Below, in pieces: positions 18,992 to 27,152 of a DNA stretch of 64,000 bases (positions are counted from its first letter, which is position 1; each line of letters begins with the position of its first letter). Source of the DNA: Candidatus Saccharibacteria bacterium (GTDB lineage: Bacteria > Patescibacteriota > Saccharimonadia > Saccharimonadales > Saccharimonadaceae); NCBI GenBank assembly GCA_016789455.1, contig JAEUQU010000002.1, positions 620,001 through 684,000 on the forward strand, in the 5' to 3' direction. Under the pieces are notes generated by a model. That model saw only the letters and a program-made list of their open reading frames with translations, ran no database searches and was not told the origin of the DNA. Position numbers and translations under genes: made by a program.

Positions 18992-19891
18992 CTACTCTTT
19001 TTCAGCCTTCGCCAACTGCGCCGCCGCAATCTCCGCGCACTCTTTCCAAGCATCAAAATGCAGGATGTGACCCGCGCCATGGATGACATGCGGCGTGGCA
19101 TCCGGCAACAGCTGGCGCAGCCGCGTAGCCGTGTGACGCGTCACCACGTTGTCGCGGTCGCCGATGATGTATTCCGTGCGTTGCTGGACGGCCTTGGTCA
19201 GCCGCCGCCCCTCGTAGGGATTATGGGTGTGCAGCAGGGCGGACATGGCATTGCTGACCGGCACGTCCAGAAAACTCCGTTTATATAATTCTGACTCACG
19301 CAGCCAGCGTTTGGCCTCCGGCCGCTTGCTGACGTGCAGGTACTTGATACGGATAGAAATAACCAGGTGCGAATTGTACAGCCGCCAGGCCACTACCTCC
19401 GGCAAGGCCTGTCCCATGTAGCGCAACAGGCGGGAGGCGCGGCTGATGTCCGGCGTCGGGCAGTTCAACAGCAGCTGGCAACCATCCGGCAACAGGCCTT
19501 GTTGGGCGTAGTTATAACAGATGGCGGCCGCGAAGGAATTGCCAATGACCAGATTGATGCTGACACCCTGCGCCGCCAGACTGGCCACGCAACCGTCCAG
19601 CCAGCGCCCCAGCTGGTCAAAATCCTTAGCCACCAGGCCCTTGGCGCTGCCGTGGCCGGGCAGATCCGGCGCGTAAACGGCATAGCCCTGCCGCGCCAGG
19701 TGACGGCCGAGCACCACCATGTCCAGCTTATTACCGGTGACGCCGTGCAGCAGCAATACGCCACGCTTGGCCTTGGTATTAGTGGCCAAAAAATGGTACT
19801 CCACGCCATTGTGGTGGCGCTGGAAGGTGATGAATTCTTTTTCGATATGTTGGAGCGGCTCGTGGGCGACGGTGTCAGATATGTGTCTCAT
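18992..19891 (-). CDS. Alpha/beta hydrolase
   Basis: 299 aa serine hydrolase without signal peptide. Family features: oxyanion region LLLHGVTG, PDLPGHGSAKG, nucleophile elbow GNSFA (Ser), acid in IIGDRDNVV, and the catalytic His in HGAGHILHFD. It is likely a monoacylglycerol-lipase or thioesterase-like enzyme; the substrate is unknown. Start taken as ATG 19891 (MRHISD), since TATAAT at 19902-19907 would place the transcript start beside it and downstream of the first in-frame ATG. It converges with the GT2 gene, 6 nt between stops. Confidence 0.88.
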   Translation of the reverse strand: MRHISDTVAHEPLQHIEKEFITFQRHHNGVEYHFLATNTKAKRGVLLLHGVTGNKLDMVVLGRHLARQGYAVYAPDLPGHGSAKGLVAKDFDQLGRWLDGCVASLAAQGVSINLVIGNSFAAAICYNYAQQGLLPDGCQLLLNCPTPDISRASRLLRYMGQALPEVVAWRLYNSHLVISIRIKYLHVSKRPEAKRWLRESELYKRSFLDVPVSNAMSALLHTHNPYEGRRLTKAVQQRTEYIIGDRDNVVTRHTATRLRQLLPDATPHVIHGAGHILHFDAWKECAEIAAAQLAKAEKE

Positions 19892-19937
19892 GCTTATCTT
19901 CATTATAGCTTACGGCGGGGCTGGAGCGGCAAATTGG

Positions 19938-19966
19938 AAACCCCCGCGCCGTGGTGGCGCGGGGGT
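19938..19966 (-). terminator. Terminator of the 19986-20327 gene
   Basis: CCCCCGCGCC/GGCGCGGGGG ten-base-pair stem with a short loop, followed by TTTCC on the minus strand. Confidence 0.65.
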
Positions 19967-19985
19967 GTGGAGCATGAACAGTGCG

Positions 19986-20327
19986 TCAGCGTCCACAGAT
20001 ATGGCCGCGACGAGCCGAGAAGTCAAACCATCCCCGGACTGTCATCTGTTCACTGGTGTGAGGGGGCTTGTACAGTCCCTTGAACTCGTAGAGGTGGATA
20101 TTACTGGGCGTTGGGAGCCAGATGTCAACAAGTCGCATCTTGATGTGACGCTCCTCGTCATCCACTACGACGGTCCACACCAGAGGCACCGTAGCGCTCG
20201 GATTGGTGCTGTGCTGATTCATAAGATCCACCACCTTGGCTGCAAGTGCCATGATGCGTGGCCCTCTGATAATAGCCGCCGAAAGCCGAGCGTCGCCACA
20301 ATCATGAACCTCAGGCTGCTGAGCCAT
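19986..20327 (-). CDS. Unknown 113-aa soluble protein
   Basis: Basic/mixed-charge protein with no membrane segment; Trp- and Tyr-rich C-terminal half (LVWTVVVDDEERHIKMRLVDIWLP, YEFKGLY). I do not recognise the fold. The ATG at 20327 is preceded by AGAGGTGG at about 5 nt. The promoter (TTGCTT, 16 nt, TATAGT at 20423-20450) gives an ~88-nt leader, and a GC-rich hairpin at 19938-19966 ends it. It is a member of the Shine-Dalgarno-led accessory class, divergent from the secreted 143-aa protein. Confidence 0.65.
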   Translation of the reverse strand: MAQQPEVHDCGDARLSAAIIRGPRIMALAAKVVDLMNQHSTNPSATVPLVWTVVVDDEERHIKMRLVDIWLPTPSNIHLYEFKGLYKPPHTSEQMTVRGWFDFSARRGHICGR

Positions 20328-20422
20328 GTGCCACCTCTGAAGATTCGCCGGATAGGTCTGGCGCTAGACCGTTGCTGCGTGATTATGCAGCCACTCGCTC
20401 TGCCTGAACGAGAATCTAGTAA

Positions 20423-20498
20423 ACTATATCATTTTTGTAGATAAAAGCAATATCTACACTTTATGCATTTTGACAAATGAAACTTTTATCGTTATAAC
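20423..20498. promoter_or_regulatory. Divergent promoters with a shared inverted repeat
   Basis: Minus: TTGCTT (20445-20450), 16 nt, TATAGT (20423-20428). Plus: TTGACA (20470-20475), 17 nt, TATAAC (20493-20498). TGTAGATA (20436-20443) and TATCTACA (20451-20458), a perfect 8-bp inverted repeat, bracket the minus -35 box and could be an operator. Confidence 0.6.
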
Positions 20499-20570
20499 AT
20501 TAATCAGGAGCGTCACTCAACGCTTCTCCGCAGTTCCAGCGGAGTTGGAACATGCCCGGAAGGGATCGAC

Positions 20571-21002
20571 ATGCGCATTAAATCGCGCCTGTTGGCAATA
20601 CTGCTATTGGTTGGGGCAATCCTGACCGGTGGCATCATCACTCCGCCCACGGCCTTCGCGGAAGGGCCATGGGATCCAAAGCAGGGCACTTGCCCTTCAG
20701 GGTGGTATGACCAGCGACCAGTTGCAAATCACTGCGTGGCGGTCATCTCACCTGACTTCCTGGACATCACCACCACCGCAGGGGGAGCATCAATCGGCTC
20801 CATCGGCGGTGTGCAAGGTGCTGTAGTGGGCGCAGCAATTGGCGAGGCCGCAGCCTTCATCCTGAAGAAAAACCCGAATGGGTGCATCTACATCCAGGCC
20901 AACAACCCCTGGGACCCGACATGGGCTACCCGGCCGTGGGAGTGGCGCTGGTATGTGGGTGCGTGTGACGGTTCGGCGATGTGGAGACACGCGCTGAGCT
21001 GA
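20571..21002 (+). CDS. Small secreted glycine-zipper protein
   Basis: 143 aa. Clear signal peptide (basic MRIKSR, hydrophobic core, cleavage near AFA/EG at ~residue 30). The mature part has four cysteines and a central Gly/Ala-rich hydrophobic stretch with GxxxG-type spacing (about residues 70-98, ASIGSIGGVQGAVVGAAIGEAA), flanked by Trp-rich ends (CPSGWYDQ; WDPTWATRPWEWRWYVG). Glycine zippers occur in pore-forming toxins, bacteriocins and outer-surface proteins; a membrane-active or adhesive role is inference. AAGGGAT precedes the ATG and the leader is ~65 nt. Confidence 0.75.
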   Translation: MRIKSRLLAILLLVGAILTGGIITPPTAFAEGPWDPKQGTCPSGWYDQRPVANHCVAVISPDFLDITTTAGGASIGSIGGVQGAVVGAAIGEAAAFILKKNPNGCIYIQANNPWDPTWATRPWEWRWYVGACDGSAMWRHALS

Positions 21003-21010
21003 CCTGCCTC

Positions 21011-21058
21011 GGGCGGGGCGTCGATAGTCTTCAACGCCCCGCCCATTTCAAATTTTTA
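21011..21058 (+). terminator. Terminator of the secreted 143-aa gene
   Basis: Perfect 11-bp stem GGGCGGGGCGT/ACGCCCCGCCC with a 12-nt loop, then ATTTCAAATTTTTAT. Confidence 0.8.
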
Positions 21059-21073
21059 TGAGATAATTGAATA

Positions 21074-21313
21074 ATGAACGTTGATTCGTTAATACTACTA
21101 GCTCTACTCACCTGTGCAAGCCTGCTCCTGTACGCTTTACCGAAAACGCGTCTGTTCACAGCGGCTCCACTAATGATATATTTCGCAGTAAAGCCATTCC
21201 TCGGTACCGGAGGGGTGCTTGACTGGTTGATAAGTATATTTTGGTTAATCCTTCTTTCGCTCGTATCTTACCGTGAGTGGAAAAAGTTTAACGCTACTAA
21301 TAGCAAGCTGTAA
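21074..21313 (+). CDS. Small membrane protein, three helices
   Basis: 79 aa, almost entirely hydrophobic: helices at about 5-20, 27-44 and 48-66, ending in a short basic tail (YREWKKFNATNSKL). AT-richer than its neighbours. GATAAT lies 6 nt before the ATG, consistent with the leaderless class. No family is recognised. Coding is supported by hydrophobic patterning alone, so confidence is moderate. Confidence 0.5.
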   Translation: MNVDSLILLALLTCASLLLYALPKTRLFTAAPLMIYFAVKPFLGTGGVLDWLISIFWLILLSLVSYREWKKFNATNSKL

Positions 21314-21380
21314 CTCATACATTTTCTGGATTTTTAGGCACTAAGGATAAAACAATAGGTGTGAACGTTAAGTATGCCAC

Positions 21381-21409
21381 TTGACAAAACAACACATTTG
21401 TGCTTACAT
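21381..21409 (+). promoter_or_regulatory. Promoter of the 21445 gene
   Basis: TTGACA (21381-21386), 17-nt spacer ending TTTGTGC, TTACAT (21404-21409). The leader is about 29 nt. Confidence 0.6.
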
Positions 21410-21444
21410 CCTATAGTCTTCGTACCTCAAACAGAAAGGCTGTC

Positions 21445-22422
21445 ATGCGCCCGCGCATCACACCTGCCCGTGCACTGTCCGTCGCCGCCGGCGGCTGGCT
21501 GGCAAGCGGCTACCTGCCGCGCAGCACCACGCACCGCGGTCCGTACGTCCTGGGCCTGCGCTCGGAGGTCATCGAGAGTGACCAGGTCGTCGTCATCTTC
21601 AGCGGCTGGCGCGGCCAGGGCGTCGTGGCCTCGCTGCCGCTGGCTGATGAACTGCGCAGGACCAGCCACATCGTCATGGCTGAGTATGGCGAGGTCGGCA
21701 TGGATCTGCCTGCACTGTTCCGTGAAATCGATGCCGAGGTCACGGGCATGACCCGCGCCGCCAAGCACCGCAAGGTCGTCATCATCGGCCGCTCAATGGG
21801 CGGCAGTGTCGGCGCCGAGTATGCCGTGCACTACATGAGTGCAGGGCATGCCATCGAGCTGCCGTACCTGGTGGCCTGTTCGGCCCAGGGCAGCCGGCAC
21901 AGCCTGACCATCCCGGACTGGCTGCTCGGCGCCCTGCGCTACGTGCGACTGCCCGTGGGCACCAGCCGGTTGACCTACCGTATGGGCAAGTGGTTGGCTG
22001 AGCGTGCCGACTATCCGCGCGAACCGGGGGTTGCACTCGATCGCCTCAAGATCAGCGCCGCTACTATCTGGGCAGCGCCCGGCGAGTCACTGGCAGCCCA
22101 GGCGCAGTACCTGCACGGCATGAACGTCACCCGGCTGCCGCTGGAACACGTCCTCGGCGGCCTGGTCGTCTGCGACCACGGCATCTGCGACCCGCTCGTG
22201 GACACCGAGGCCGCCTGGTCCGAGTGGCGCAGCGCCTACCCGGACGCGCTGCGGCGGATCCTGCCGGGGCAAGGCCACGACATGACGGCCAACTTCCCAT
22301 CAAGGGTGGCGCAAGTCGTCGAAGCCTGCTTCGCCGGTCGTGTCAGCGGAATTCCGCATCTCGACCATCACGAGGGCCTCATCGGCCTGCAGAGCGGCCG
22401 GACCAGCCGGATCCCGAGGTAG
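21445..22422 (+). CDS. Alpha/beta-hydrolase-like protein
   Basis: 325 aa. A nucleophile elbow GRSMGGS, the preceding strand KVVIIG, and a late GQGHDM histidine fit the alpha/beta hydrolase fold; a candidate acid lies near CDHGICDPLVD. The N-terminus (MRPRITPARALSVAAGGWLASGYL) is weakly hydrophobic and could be an anchor. ATG 21445 is selected by AAAGG upstream and the promoter position. It is a GC-rich accessory-class gene, ended by a perfect 12-bp hairpin. The substrate is unknown. Confidence 0.72.
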   Translation: MRPRITPARALSVAAGGWLASGYLPRSTTHRGPYVLGLRSEVIESDQVVVIFSGWRGQGVVASLPLADELRRTSHIVMAEYGEVGMDLPALFREIDAEVTGMTRAAKHRKVVIIGRSMGGSVGAEYAVHYMSAGHAIELPYLVACSAQGSRHSLTIPDWLLGALRYVRLPVGTSRLTYRMGKWLAERADYPREPGVALDRLKISAATIWAAPGESLAAQAQYLHGMNVTRLPLEHVLGGLVVCDHGICDPLVDTEAAWSEWRSAYPDALRRILPGQGHDMTANFPSRVAQVVEACFAGRVSGIPHLDHHEGLIGLQSGRTSRIPR

Positions 22423-22427
22423 GGGAC

Positions 22428-22469
22428 AAGCCCCGTCCACATCACAGCGTCGTGGCGTGGACGGGGCTT
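22428..22469 (+). terminator. Hairpin after the 21445 gene (weak U-tract)
   Basis: Perfect 12-bp stem AAGCCCCGTCCA/TGGACGGGGCTT with an 18-nt loop, followed by CGTCATTTC rather than a clean T run. Confidence 0.55.
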
Positions 22470-22504
22470 CGTCATTTCAAAAAGTGTTCTATACTATTCA
22501 TCAG

Positions 22505-22990
22505 ATGAAAAAAGCCGCCAACACATCCAAGGCCAAACCACAGCCCAAGGCCATCACCAACCGCCGCGCCCATTACGATTACGCGCTGGGGGATGAGTTC
22601 GTTGTCGGCCTGCACCTGAGTGGCCCGGAAGTACGGGCGGCACGCGACGGCCATATCCAGCTGAAAGGCGCCTTCGTCACCATCAAGCAGGACGAGCTCT
22701 GGCTGACCAATGCCAGCTTCAGCGTCAAACACAATGAGCCAGGCGGCCATAACGAGCGGGCAGTCGACACCTCGCCGCGCAAACTGCTGGCCCATCGCAA
22801 AGAAATCGATAAGCTGACGGCCGCCAGGAAAGAAGGCATGACCATTGTGCCGCTTAAGCTGCTCAACCAGGGCCGCTTTATCAAGCTGATTATCGCCCTG
22901 GGCAAGGGCAAGAAGCGCTATGACAAACGCGAGGCATTAAAAAAGCGCGACTTTGCGCGCGAATCCGCATTATTACGGAAACGAGGATAG
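22505..22990 (+). CDS. smpB: SsrA-binding protein SmpB
   Basis: Partner of tmRNA in rescuing stalled ribosomes. 161 aa with the family's central beta-barrel (ITNRRAHYDYALGDEFVVGLHLSGPEVRAAR, FVTIKQDELWLTN, LLAHRKEIDKL) and the basic C-terminal KGKKRYDKREALKKRD tail. The ATG at 22505 is 9 nt after a TATACT -10 box, so the message is nearly leaderless. The matching tmRNA gene is not in this window as far as I can see. Confidence 0.95.
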   Translation: MKKAANTSKAKPQPKAITNRRAHYDYALGDEFVVGLHLSGPEVRAARDGHIQLKGAFVTIKQDELWLTNASFSVKHNEPGGHNERAVDTSPRKLLAHRKEIDKLTAARKEGMTIVPLKLLNQGRFIKLIIALGKGKKRYDKREALKKRDFARESALLRKRG

Positions 22991-23057
22991 CGGAAGCGGA
23001 GATAGCGGAGCGGGCCCGACGTACGCGGTGAAGCGCACGCCGGGATCGCAGTACCAA

Positions 23058-23507
23058 CTAGCCGGATGCCGCGGCACCCGGCCGGCACGACCTGACCACG
23101 ATGGGCCATTCGTCCAACTCACTGACCCAAGGGCTGGTGAGCGTCACGACAGGCACGCCGTCACGGCTGATGTCCAGTACCACCCCCAGCTGGGAGTGGG
23201 ACCGCAGCGTTCCATCGCACTCCGGGAAACCCGGCAGCCCGACCGGCAGCTGCACGTCGAACGGGTCGTCGTAGCTGCCGTAGTACGTCATGCCGGTAAC
23301 GGGGAAGCCACCGCTGTCAGCCGTCCACTCGATGCCGCGCCCCGTCAGGAGCTGGTCCTGAGTCGGGATATGGCGCAAGCCGAAAATTACAAGCAATACG
23401 GCGACGGTGCCGATTGCCAACCACCACAGCCACCGCACCAGGCGGGACTGTGGACGAGGCGTCGTAGGGTAGGGCCGACGTTCATGCAGGGGGCGAGCGA
23501 CTGTCAC
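23058..23507 (-). CDS. Single-pass membrane protein of unknown function
   Basis: 149 aa: Pro/Arg-rich cytoplasmic N-terminus, one helix at about 25-44 (LWWLAIGTVAVLLVIFGL), then an extracytoplasmic domain of ~100 residues with two cysteines. Start is the GTG at 23507, with GGAGG 5 nt upstream. The promoter (TTGCTA, 17-nt spacer ending TTTGTGC, TATAAT at 23554-23582) and ~39-nt leader place it in the accessory class. No family recognised. Confidence 0.65.
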   Translation of the reverse strand: MTVARPLHERRPYPTTPRPQSRLVRWLWWLAIGTVAVLLVIFGLRHIPTQDQLLTGRGIEWTADSGGFPVTGMTYYGSYDDPFDVQLPVGLPGFPECDGTLRSHSQLGVVLDISRDGVPVVTLTSPWVSELDEWPIVVRSCRPGAAASG

Positions 23508-23553
23508 GCTGTCCTCCGGACGGTCCAGTTATAAAAGGGCACTGCTAATGCTT

Positions 23554-23582
23554 ATTATAGCACAAAGTGTCAATATTAGCAA
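23554..23582 (-). promoter_or_regulatory. Promoter of the 23058-23507 gene
   Basis: TTGCTA (23577-23582), 17 nt ending in TTTGTGC, TATAAT (23554-23559). The TGTG before the -10 forms an extended -10 element. Confidence 0.7.
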
Positions 23583-23630
23583 AAAGAGAGCATAGTTAAG
23601 CCATACTGCCGCGGGACGCCCGCGACGCGT

Positions 23631-24356
23631 CTAGCTGATGACCGTGCCGACGCTGTCACCGATGGCGACGCGGCGGATGTTGTCTGCCCGGTGCAGGTCG
23701 AAGATGATGATGGCTTTGTCATGCTCCATGGCCAGCCCCATGGCAGCCTTGTCCATGACGGCGATGGCGGGATTGCTGACGGCTTCCTGGAAACTGAGGT
23801 GATCGTACTTGACGGCGTCGTCGTGCTTGGCCGGGTCGCGGTCGTAGACGCCATCCACCTTAGTGACTTTGCAGACGACATCGCAATCGAGTTCGAGGGC
23901 CAGGTTGACGGCCGCCGTGTCGGTAGTGAGGTACGGCCGGCCGGTGCCGCCGCCGATGACGACGATACGCCCCTTGGACAGATGACTGTTGGCGCGGCGG
24001 GTCGTGAACTGGTCGGCGATCTGATCCATCTTGACGTTGCTGAGCAGGCGGGTCGGTACGCCGCAGGCATTGAAAATGTCAGTGACAGCCAGGCCGTTCA
24101 TCACAGTACCGAGCATGCCCATGAAGTCGGCATTGACGCGGGACAGCCCGTGCCCGGCCACCTGCGCGCCGCGCACGAAGTTGCCGCCGCCAACCATGAC
24201 GACGATCTCGACACCGGTCTCGCGCGCCAGCTTCAGTTCTTTGGCGATCCAGGCGATGACTTCGGGATCGACGCCGCTTTCGTATTTGCCAGCCAGTTGT
24301 TCGCCGGAGAGTTTAAGGAATAGTCGCTTATATCGGAGTGTTGGGGATGTGGTCAT
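23631..24356 (-). CDS. pyrH: Uridylate kinase (UMP kinase)
   Basis: Phosphorylates UMP to UDP. 241 aa amino-acid-kinase fold with LFLKLSGEQLAG, VVMVGGGNFVRGAQ, the MGMLGTVMNGLAV block, VIGGGTGRPYLTTDTAAV and CKVTKVDGVYDRDP, all hallmark PyrH segments. TACAAT (24368-24373) lies 11 nt before the ATG. frr and tsf, frequent neighbours elsewhere, are not adjacent here. Confidence 0.97.
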   Translation of the reverse strand: MTTSPTLRYKRLFLKLSGEQLAGKYESGVDPEVIAWIAKELKLARETGVEIVVMVGGGNFVRGAQVAGHGLSRVNADFMGMLGTVMNGLAVTDIFNACGVPTRLLSNVKMDQIADQFTTRRANSHLSKGRIVVIGGGTGRPYLTTDTAAVNLALELDCDVVCKVTKVDGVYDRDPAKHDDAVKYDHLSFQEAVSNPAIAVMDKAAMGLAMEHDKAIIIFDLHRADNIRRVAIGDSVGTVIS

Positions 24357-24416
24357 ACTAAAACCTTATTGTAGCAGCTGCGCCAGAGGCTGAACAGCGG
24401 CGTCAGCATGGCCTGC

Positions 24417-25046
24417 CTAGAGCCGCTCCATCCTGATCAGCGGAATAACACATGCCGTCGTCGTCGCATCGCTGCCGCTATTGTTGGCAGGGTTAGTGAG
24501 TGTATAAACGCCGCTGGAGACGACTGCCGCAGCCTTAAGGACGCAGTTCTGGTTGGCACCCTCCAGGTAATAGCGCAGTTGGAACTGTGTGCTGATGCCG
24601 TCGACGGTCGAAGGGAAGTAAGCCAGGATGGCTGCCCGGTATGGATTGTTGCCGCTGACGGGCAGCGTGGGATATTCGCCCGATATCGATCCTGCGCCCT
24701 TCAGCCAGTTCATGACAGCAGGGTTGACGCTGAAGTACGCCGAGGTGCCGTTGTAGTAGCAGTCACCGTTGCCGTCCGAGTTGACATCCGGCAAGCCCTC
24801 GCCCAGGCAGGTAGCCTCGCCGGGGCCGGACCAGAACGTCGGCACCGTGCTGTTCTGGGCCTTGGCGCTGTACAGCATCTTCTCCATCGCTTTGGCATAG
24901 TCGATGCGGGCGGTATTGCGGGTCTGCCGCTGGACCTGGCCGAAGCTGCTGATGGCGATTAGTGCCAGGATGGCGATGATGACGATAACAATTAACAGTT
25001 CAACGATGGTAAAGCCGCCCGGAACACTGCGCCGCTTGAAAATCAT
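24417..25046 (-). CDS. Type IV pilin-like protein
   Basis: 209 aa with a type III (prepilin) signal: short basic leader to G11, then F12-T-I-V-E-L-L (mature Phe1 and Glu5), and a ~25-residue hydrophobic helix. The globular part has cysteines near residues 81, 98 and the C-terminus and a Gly/Asn-rich middle. A TATGCT -10 box lies 11 nt before the ATG. It precedes, in the transcription direction, no assembly ATPase here, so the export machinery must be elsewhere. Confidence 0.9.
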   Translation of the reverse strand: MIFKRRSVPGGFTIVELLIVIVIIAILALIAISSFGQVQRQTRNTARIDYAKAMEKMLYSAKAQNSTVPTFWSGPGEATCLGEGLPDVNSDGNGDCYYNGTSAYFSVNPAVMNWLKGAGSISGEYPTLPVSGNNPYRAAILAYFPSTVDGISTQFQLRYYLEGANQNCVLKAAAVVSSGVYTLTNPANNSGSDATTTACVIPLIRMERL

Positions 25047-25080
25047 AGCTTTATCTTAGCATAAGCGACAAGAGACGATA

Positions 25081-25869
25081 TCAATAGCGCAGCGCCGAAA
25101 CCGGGATGGTCGCCGACGGACCGCTGGGCAACTGCCAGCTCAGATTGGCGCCAGCATTGCCGCCAGTATCGAACATCTGATAGGTGAGGTCGTATACCTG
25201 GCCGGCCGTCAGGCTGATGGTGGCGGATTGGCTGCCTGGATCCCAGAATGGCCGGTCGAACAGTTGGACGCCATTGACCGTCAGGCGGATGCCATCGTCG
25301 CCGCTACCGATGAAAGTATACGTTCCGGTCTCGGGCGCAACGACGCAGCCGCTCCAGCGGACACCATAGTTATCGTTCGGCATGCCGGCATACGGTGCAC
25401 CGGACCAGAAGTAGTTGATGGTCGAGGCAGTATCCGTAAAGGCCGGCGAACCGGTGAACGAGATGTTGGTGAAGTACTCCGCCCGCAGCCCGTTATTTAC
25501 GGTACAGGGGCAGCGGCCCGGCTGAGCACTGCGGTTGGCATTTGATGAATAGAACTGGCTGTCACTGTTAGTGCCGTTAATGCAGTACGTGTCGTTGGCC
25601 GGGCTGTAATAGTACTGATACGTACTGCCAGGACTGGCGGGCAGATTGGCCGGCCTGACGGACGGGTAGCTGCCGTTTTCGGCCCGGATGGACTCGATGG
25701 CACTGACTGCGCTTTTCAAGTCAGTCCGCACAGAGGCATCGCGCGCCCGCTTTGGCGCTTCAAAAAAAGCGCCGTAGGCGATAAGGGCCAGGATGCCCAG
25801 CACTACGATGACAATTAGCAGTTCGACGATAGTAAAGCCCGATGCGCGTGTTGCCGTAGAAGTCCGCAT
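25081..25869 (-). CDS. Type IV pilin-like protein with a C-terminal PA14 domain
   Basis: 262 aa. Prepilin leader MRTSTATRASG then FTIVELLIV; the helix contains the alpha1 stalk (PKRARDASVRTDLKSAVSAIESIRA), as in pseudopilins. From about residue 125 a PA14-type carbohydrate-binding domain follows: GLRAEYFTNISFTGSP, NYGVRWSGCVVAPETGTYTFIGSGDDGIRLTVNG, and the closing YDLTYQMFDTGGNAGANLSW. Start set at 25869 because TAAAAT lies 10 nt upstream and it gives a normal leader length; longer in-frame starts overlap exoA. A pilus-tip adhesin role is inferred. Confidence 0.88.
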   Translation of the reverse strand: MRTSTATRASGFTIVELLIVIVVLGILALIAYGAFFEAPKRARDASVRTDLKSAVSAIESIRAENGSYPSVRPANLPASPGSTYQYYYSPANDTYCINGTNSDSQFYSSNANRSAQPGRCPCTVNNGLRAEYFTNISFTGSPAFTDTASTINYFWSGAPYAGMPNDNYGVRWSGCVVAPETGTYTFIGSGDDGIRLTVNGVQLFDRPFWDPGSQSATISLTAGQVYDLTYQMFDTGGNAGANLSWQLPSGPSATIPVSALRY

Positions 25870-25941
25870 AATTGCTGTTATTTTACCATAAGCACCAAGC
25901 ATGGCGCAGCCAGGCCGTATTTTATTGGTATACTTGGAGCC

Positions 25942-26760
25942 ATGAAACTCTATTCCTGGAACGTCAACGGCATCCGCGCCGTCGTCAAAAAGAACCTCTT
26001 CGTGCCGTTCATACAGCAGCACCAGCCCGATATCCTCTGTCTGATGGAGACCAAGGCCGAGCAGGGGCAGGCCGAGATCGACCTGCCCGACTACCATGAA
26101 TTCTGGAATTCAGCCGAGAAGAAGGGCTACTCCGGCACCGCTATCTTCAGCCGGACCAGGCCGTTGAACGTGCTGAGCGGCTTCCTGCCCGGCATCGCCG
26201 AACAGAGCGGCCTGGCCGGCGATACGTATGGCGACCCGGCCAAGGAAGGGCGCGTCATCACTGCTGAATTCGAGCAGTTTTATGTGGTGGCAGTGTACAC
26301 CCCCAACAGCAAGGGCGACCTGAGCCGGCTGGAGCTGCGCCACAAGCAGTGGGATCCGGCGTTCCTGGCGCACTGCAAGGCGCTGGAACAGGGGACGCAT
26401 GAAGGGTACGGCGCCAAGCCGGTCATCTTCTGCGGCGACCTGAACGTAGCGCACACCGAGGATGACCTGGCCAACCCCAAGCCCAACATCGGCAAACATG
26501 GCTTTACCAACGAAGAACGGGAAGGCTTTGAGAAGTTCCTGCAGGCCGGCTTCGTCGATACGTTCCGCCTGTTCACGCAGGGGAATGGCCATTACACTTG
26601 GTGGACGCACTGGGCGAATGCGCGGGCCAGGAATGTGGGGTGGCGGATTGATTATGTGTTAGTTTCGGCCGCGTTGAGGGACAAGGTGAGAGCAGCCAGC
26701 ATCCATGTGGATGTACTGGGAAGTGACCACTGTCCGGTAAGCATTGAGATGGACATATAG
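25942..26760 (+). CDS. Exodeoxyribonuclease III / AP endonuclease
   Basis: 272 aa Mg-dependent base-excision-repair nuclease of the XthA/ExoA family. Conserved motifs in order: SWNVNGIRA, LMETKAE (metal Glu), YTPNSKG, CGDLNVAH (catalytic Asp/Asn), TWWTHWANARARNVGWRIDY and GSDHCPV (catalytic His). TATACT (25929-25934) is 7 nt before the ATG, so the mRNA should be leaderless. It is divergent from the PA14-pilin gene. Confidence 0.96.
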   Translation: MKLYSWNVNGIRAVVKKNLFVPFIQQHQPDILCLMETKAEQGQAEIDLPDYHEFWNSAEKKGYSGTAIFSRTRPLNVLSGFLPGIAEQSGLAGDTYGDPAKEGRVITAEFEQFYVVAVYTPNSKGDLSRLELRHKQWDPAFLAHCKALEQGTHEGYGAKPVIFCGDLNVAHTEDDLANPKPNIGKHGFTNEEREGFEKFLQAGFVDTFRLFTQGNGHYTWWTHWANARARNVGWRIDYVLVSAALRDKVRAASIHVDVLGSDHCPVSIEMDI

Positions 26761-26784
26761 CATACGTCGGGCTTGCGCTTTTTA

Positions 26785-26813
26785 TTGACTTTTATATATT
26801 TTTGTAGTATAAT
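26785..26813 (+). promoter_or_regulatory. Promoter of the small-protein operon
   Basis: TTGACT (26785-26790), 17-nt A/T-rich spacer, TATAAT (26808-26813). The leader is about 71 nt and ends with AGAGGA before the first ATG. Confidence 0.8.
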
Positions 26814-26891
26814 AGAAGCATAGGCCTCTCTACATCCGGCCTTGCACTGGTTGCACGTTCCATCCGGGAGCGTGCCGAGCAGAGGAATGAT

Positions 26892-27089
26892 ATGTCGTCG
26901 CACACCAAGGCACTGGGTAGCACCCGTAACCACACGCTACCCAGCCCGTACGCGCAGTTCCTGCCGCCCGTCGTGGGCGAGCCGGAGACCGTCCACACCA
27001 GTGAACGGCCGGCCCTCGTGCACGTGGCGTTCCTGGAGCCCGCCCTGCCCGCCGCCACCAGCGGCGAGGACGACGAGCATTCGGACTGA
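26892..27089 (+). CDS. Small unknown protein 1 of a three-gene operon
   Basis: 65 aa, Pro/His/Glu-rich, no membrane segment or cysteine; ends in an acidic GEDDEHSD tail. AGAGG lies 6-7 nt before the ATG. No homologue is recognised. Support comes from the strong promoter, the Shine-Dalgarno site, and the identical start-site arrangement of the next two genes before a single terminator. Confidence 0.55.
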   Translation: MSSHTKALGSTRNHTLPSPYAQFLPPVVGEPETVHTSERPALVHVAFLEPALPAATSGEDDEHSD

Positions 27090-27152
27090 CGTACTGCGCA
27101 TGGCCCGTGGCGCCACCAGGCACCACGCGAGACTTCATACGCAAGGAGCGAT

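Noticed and set aside
25870-26097. N-terminal extension of the PA14-pilin frame
   Set aside because: It overlaps exonuclease III on the other strand, and the prepilin leader and -10 box fix the start at 25869.
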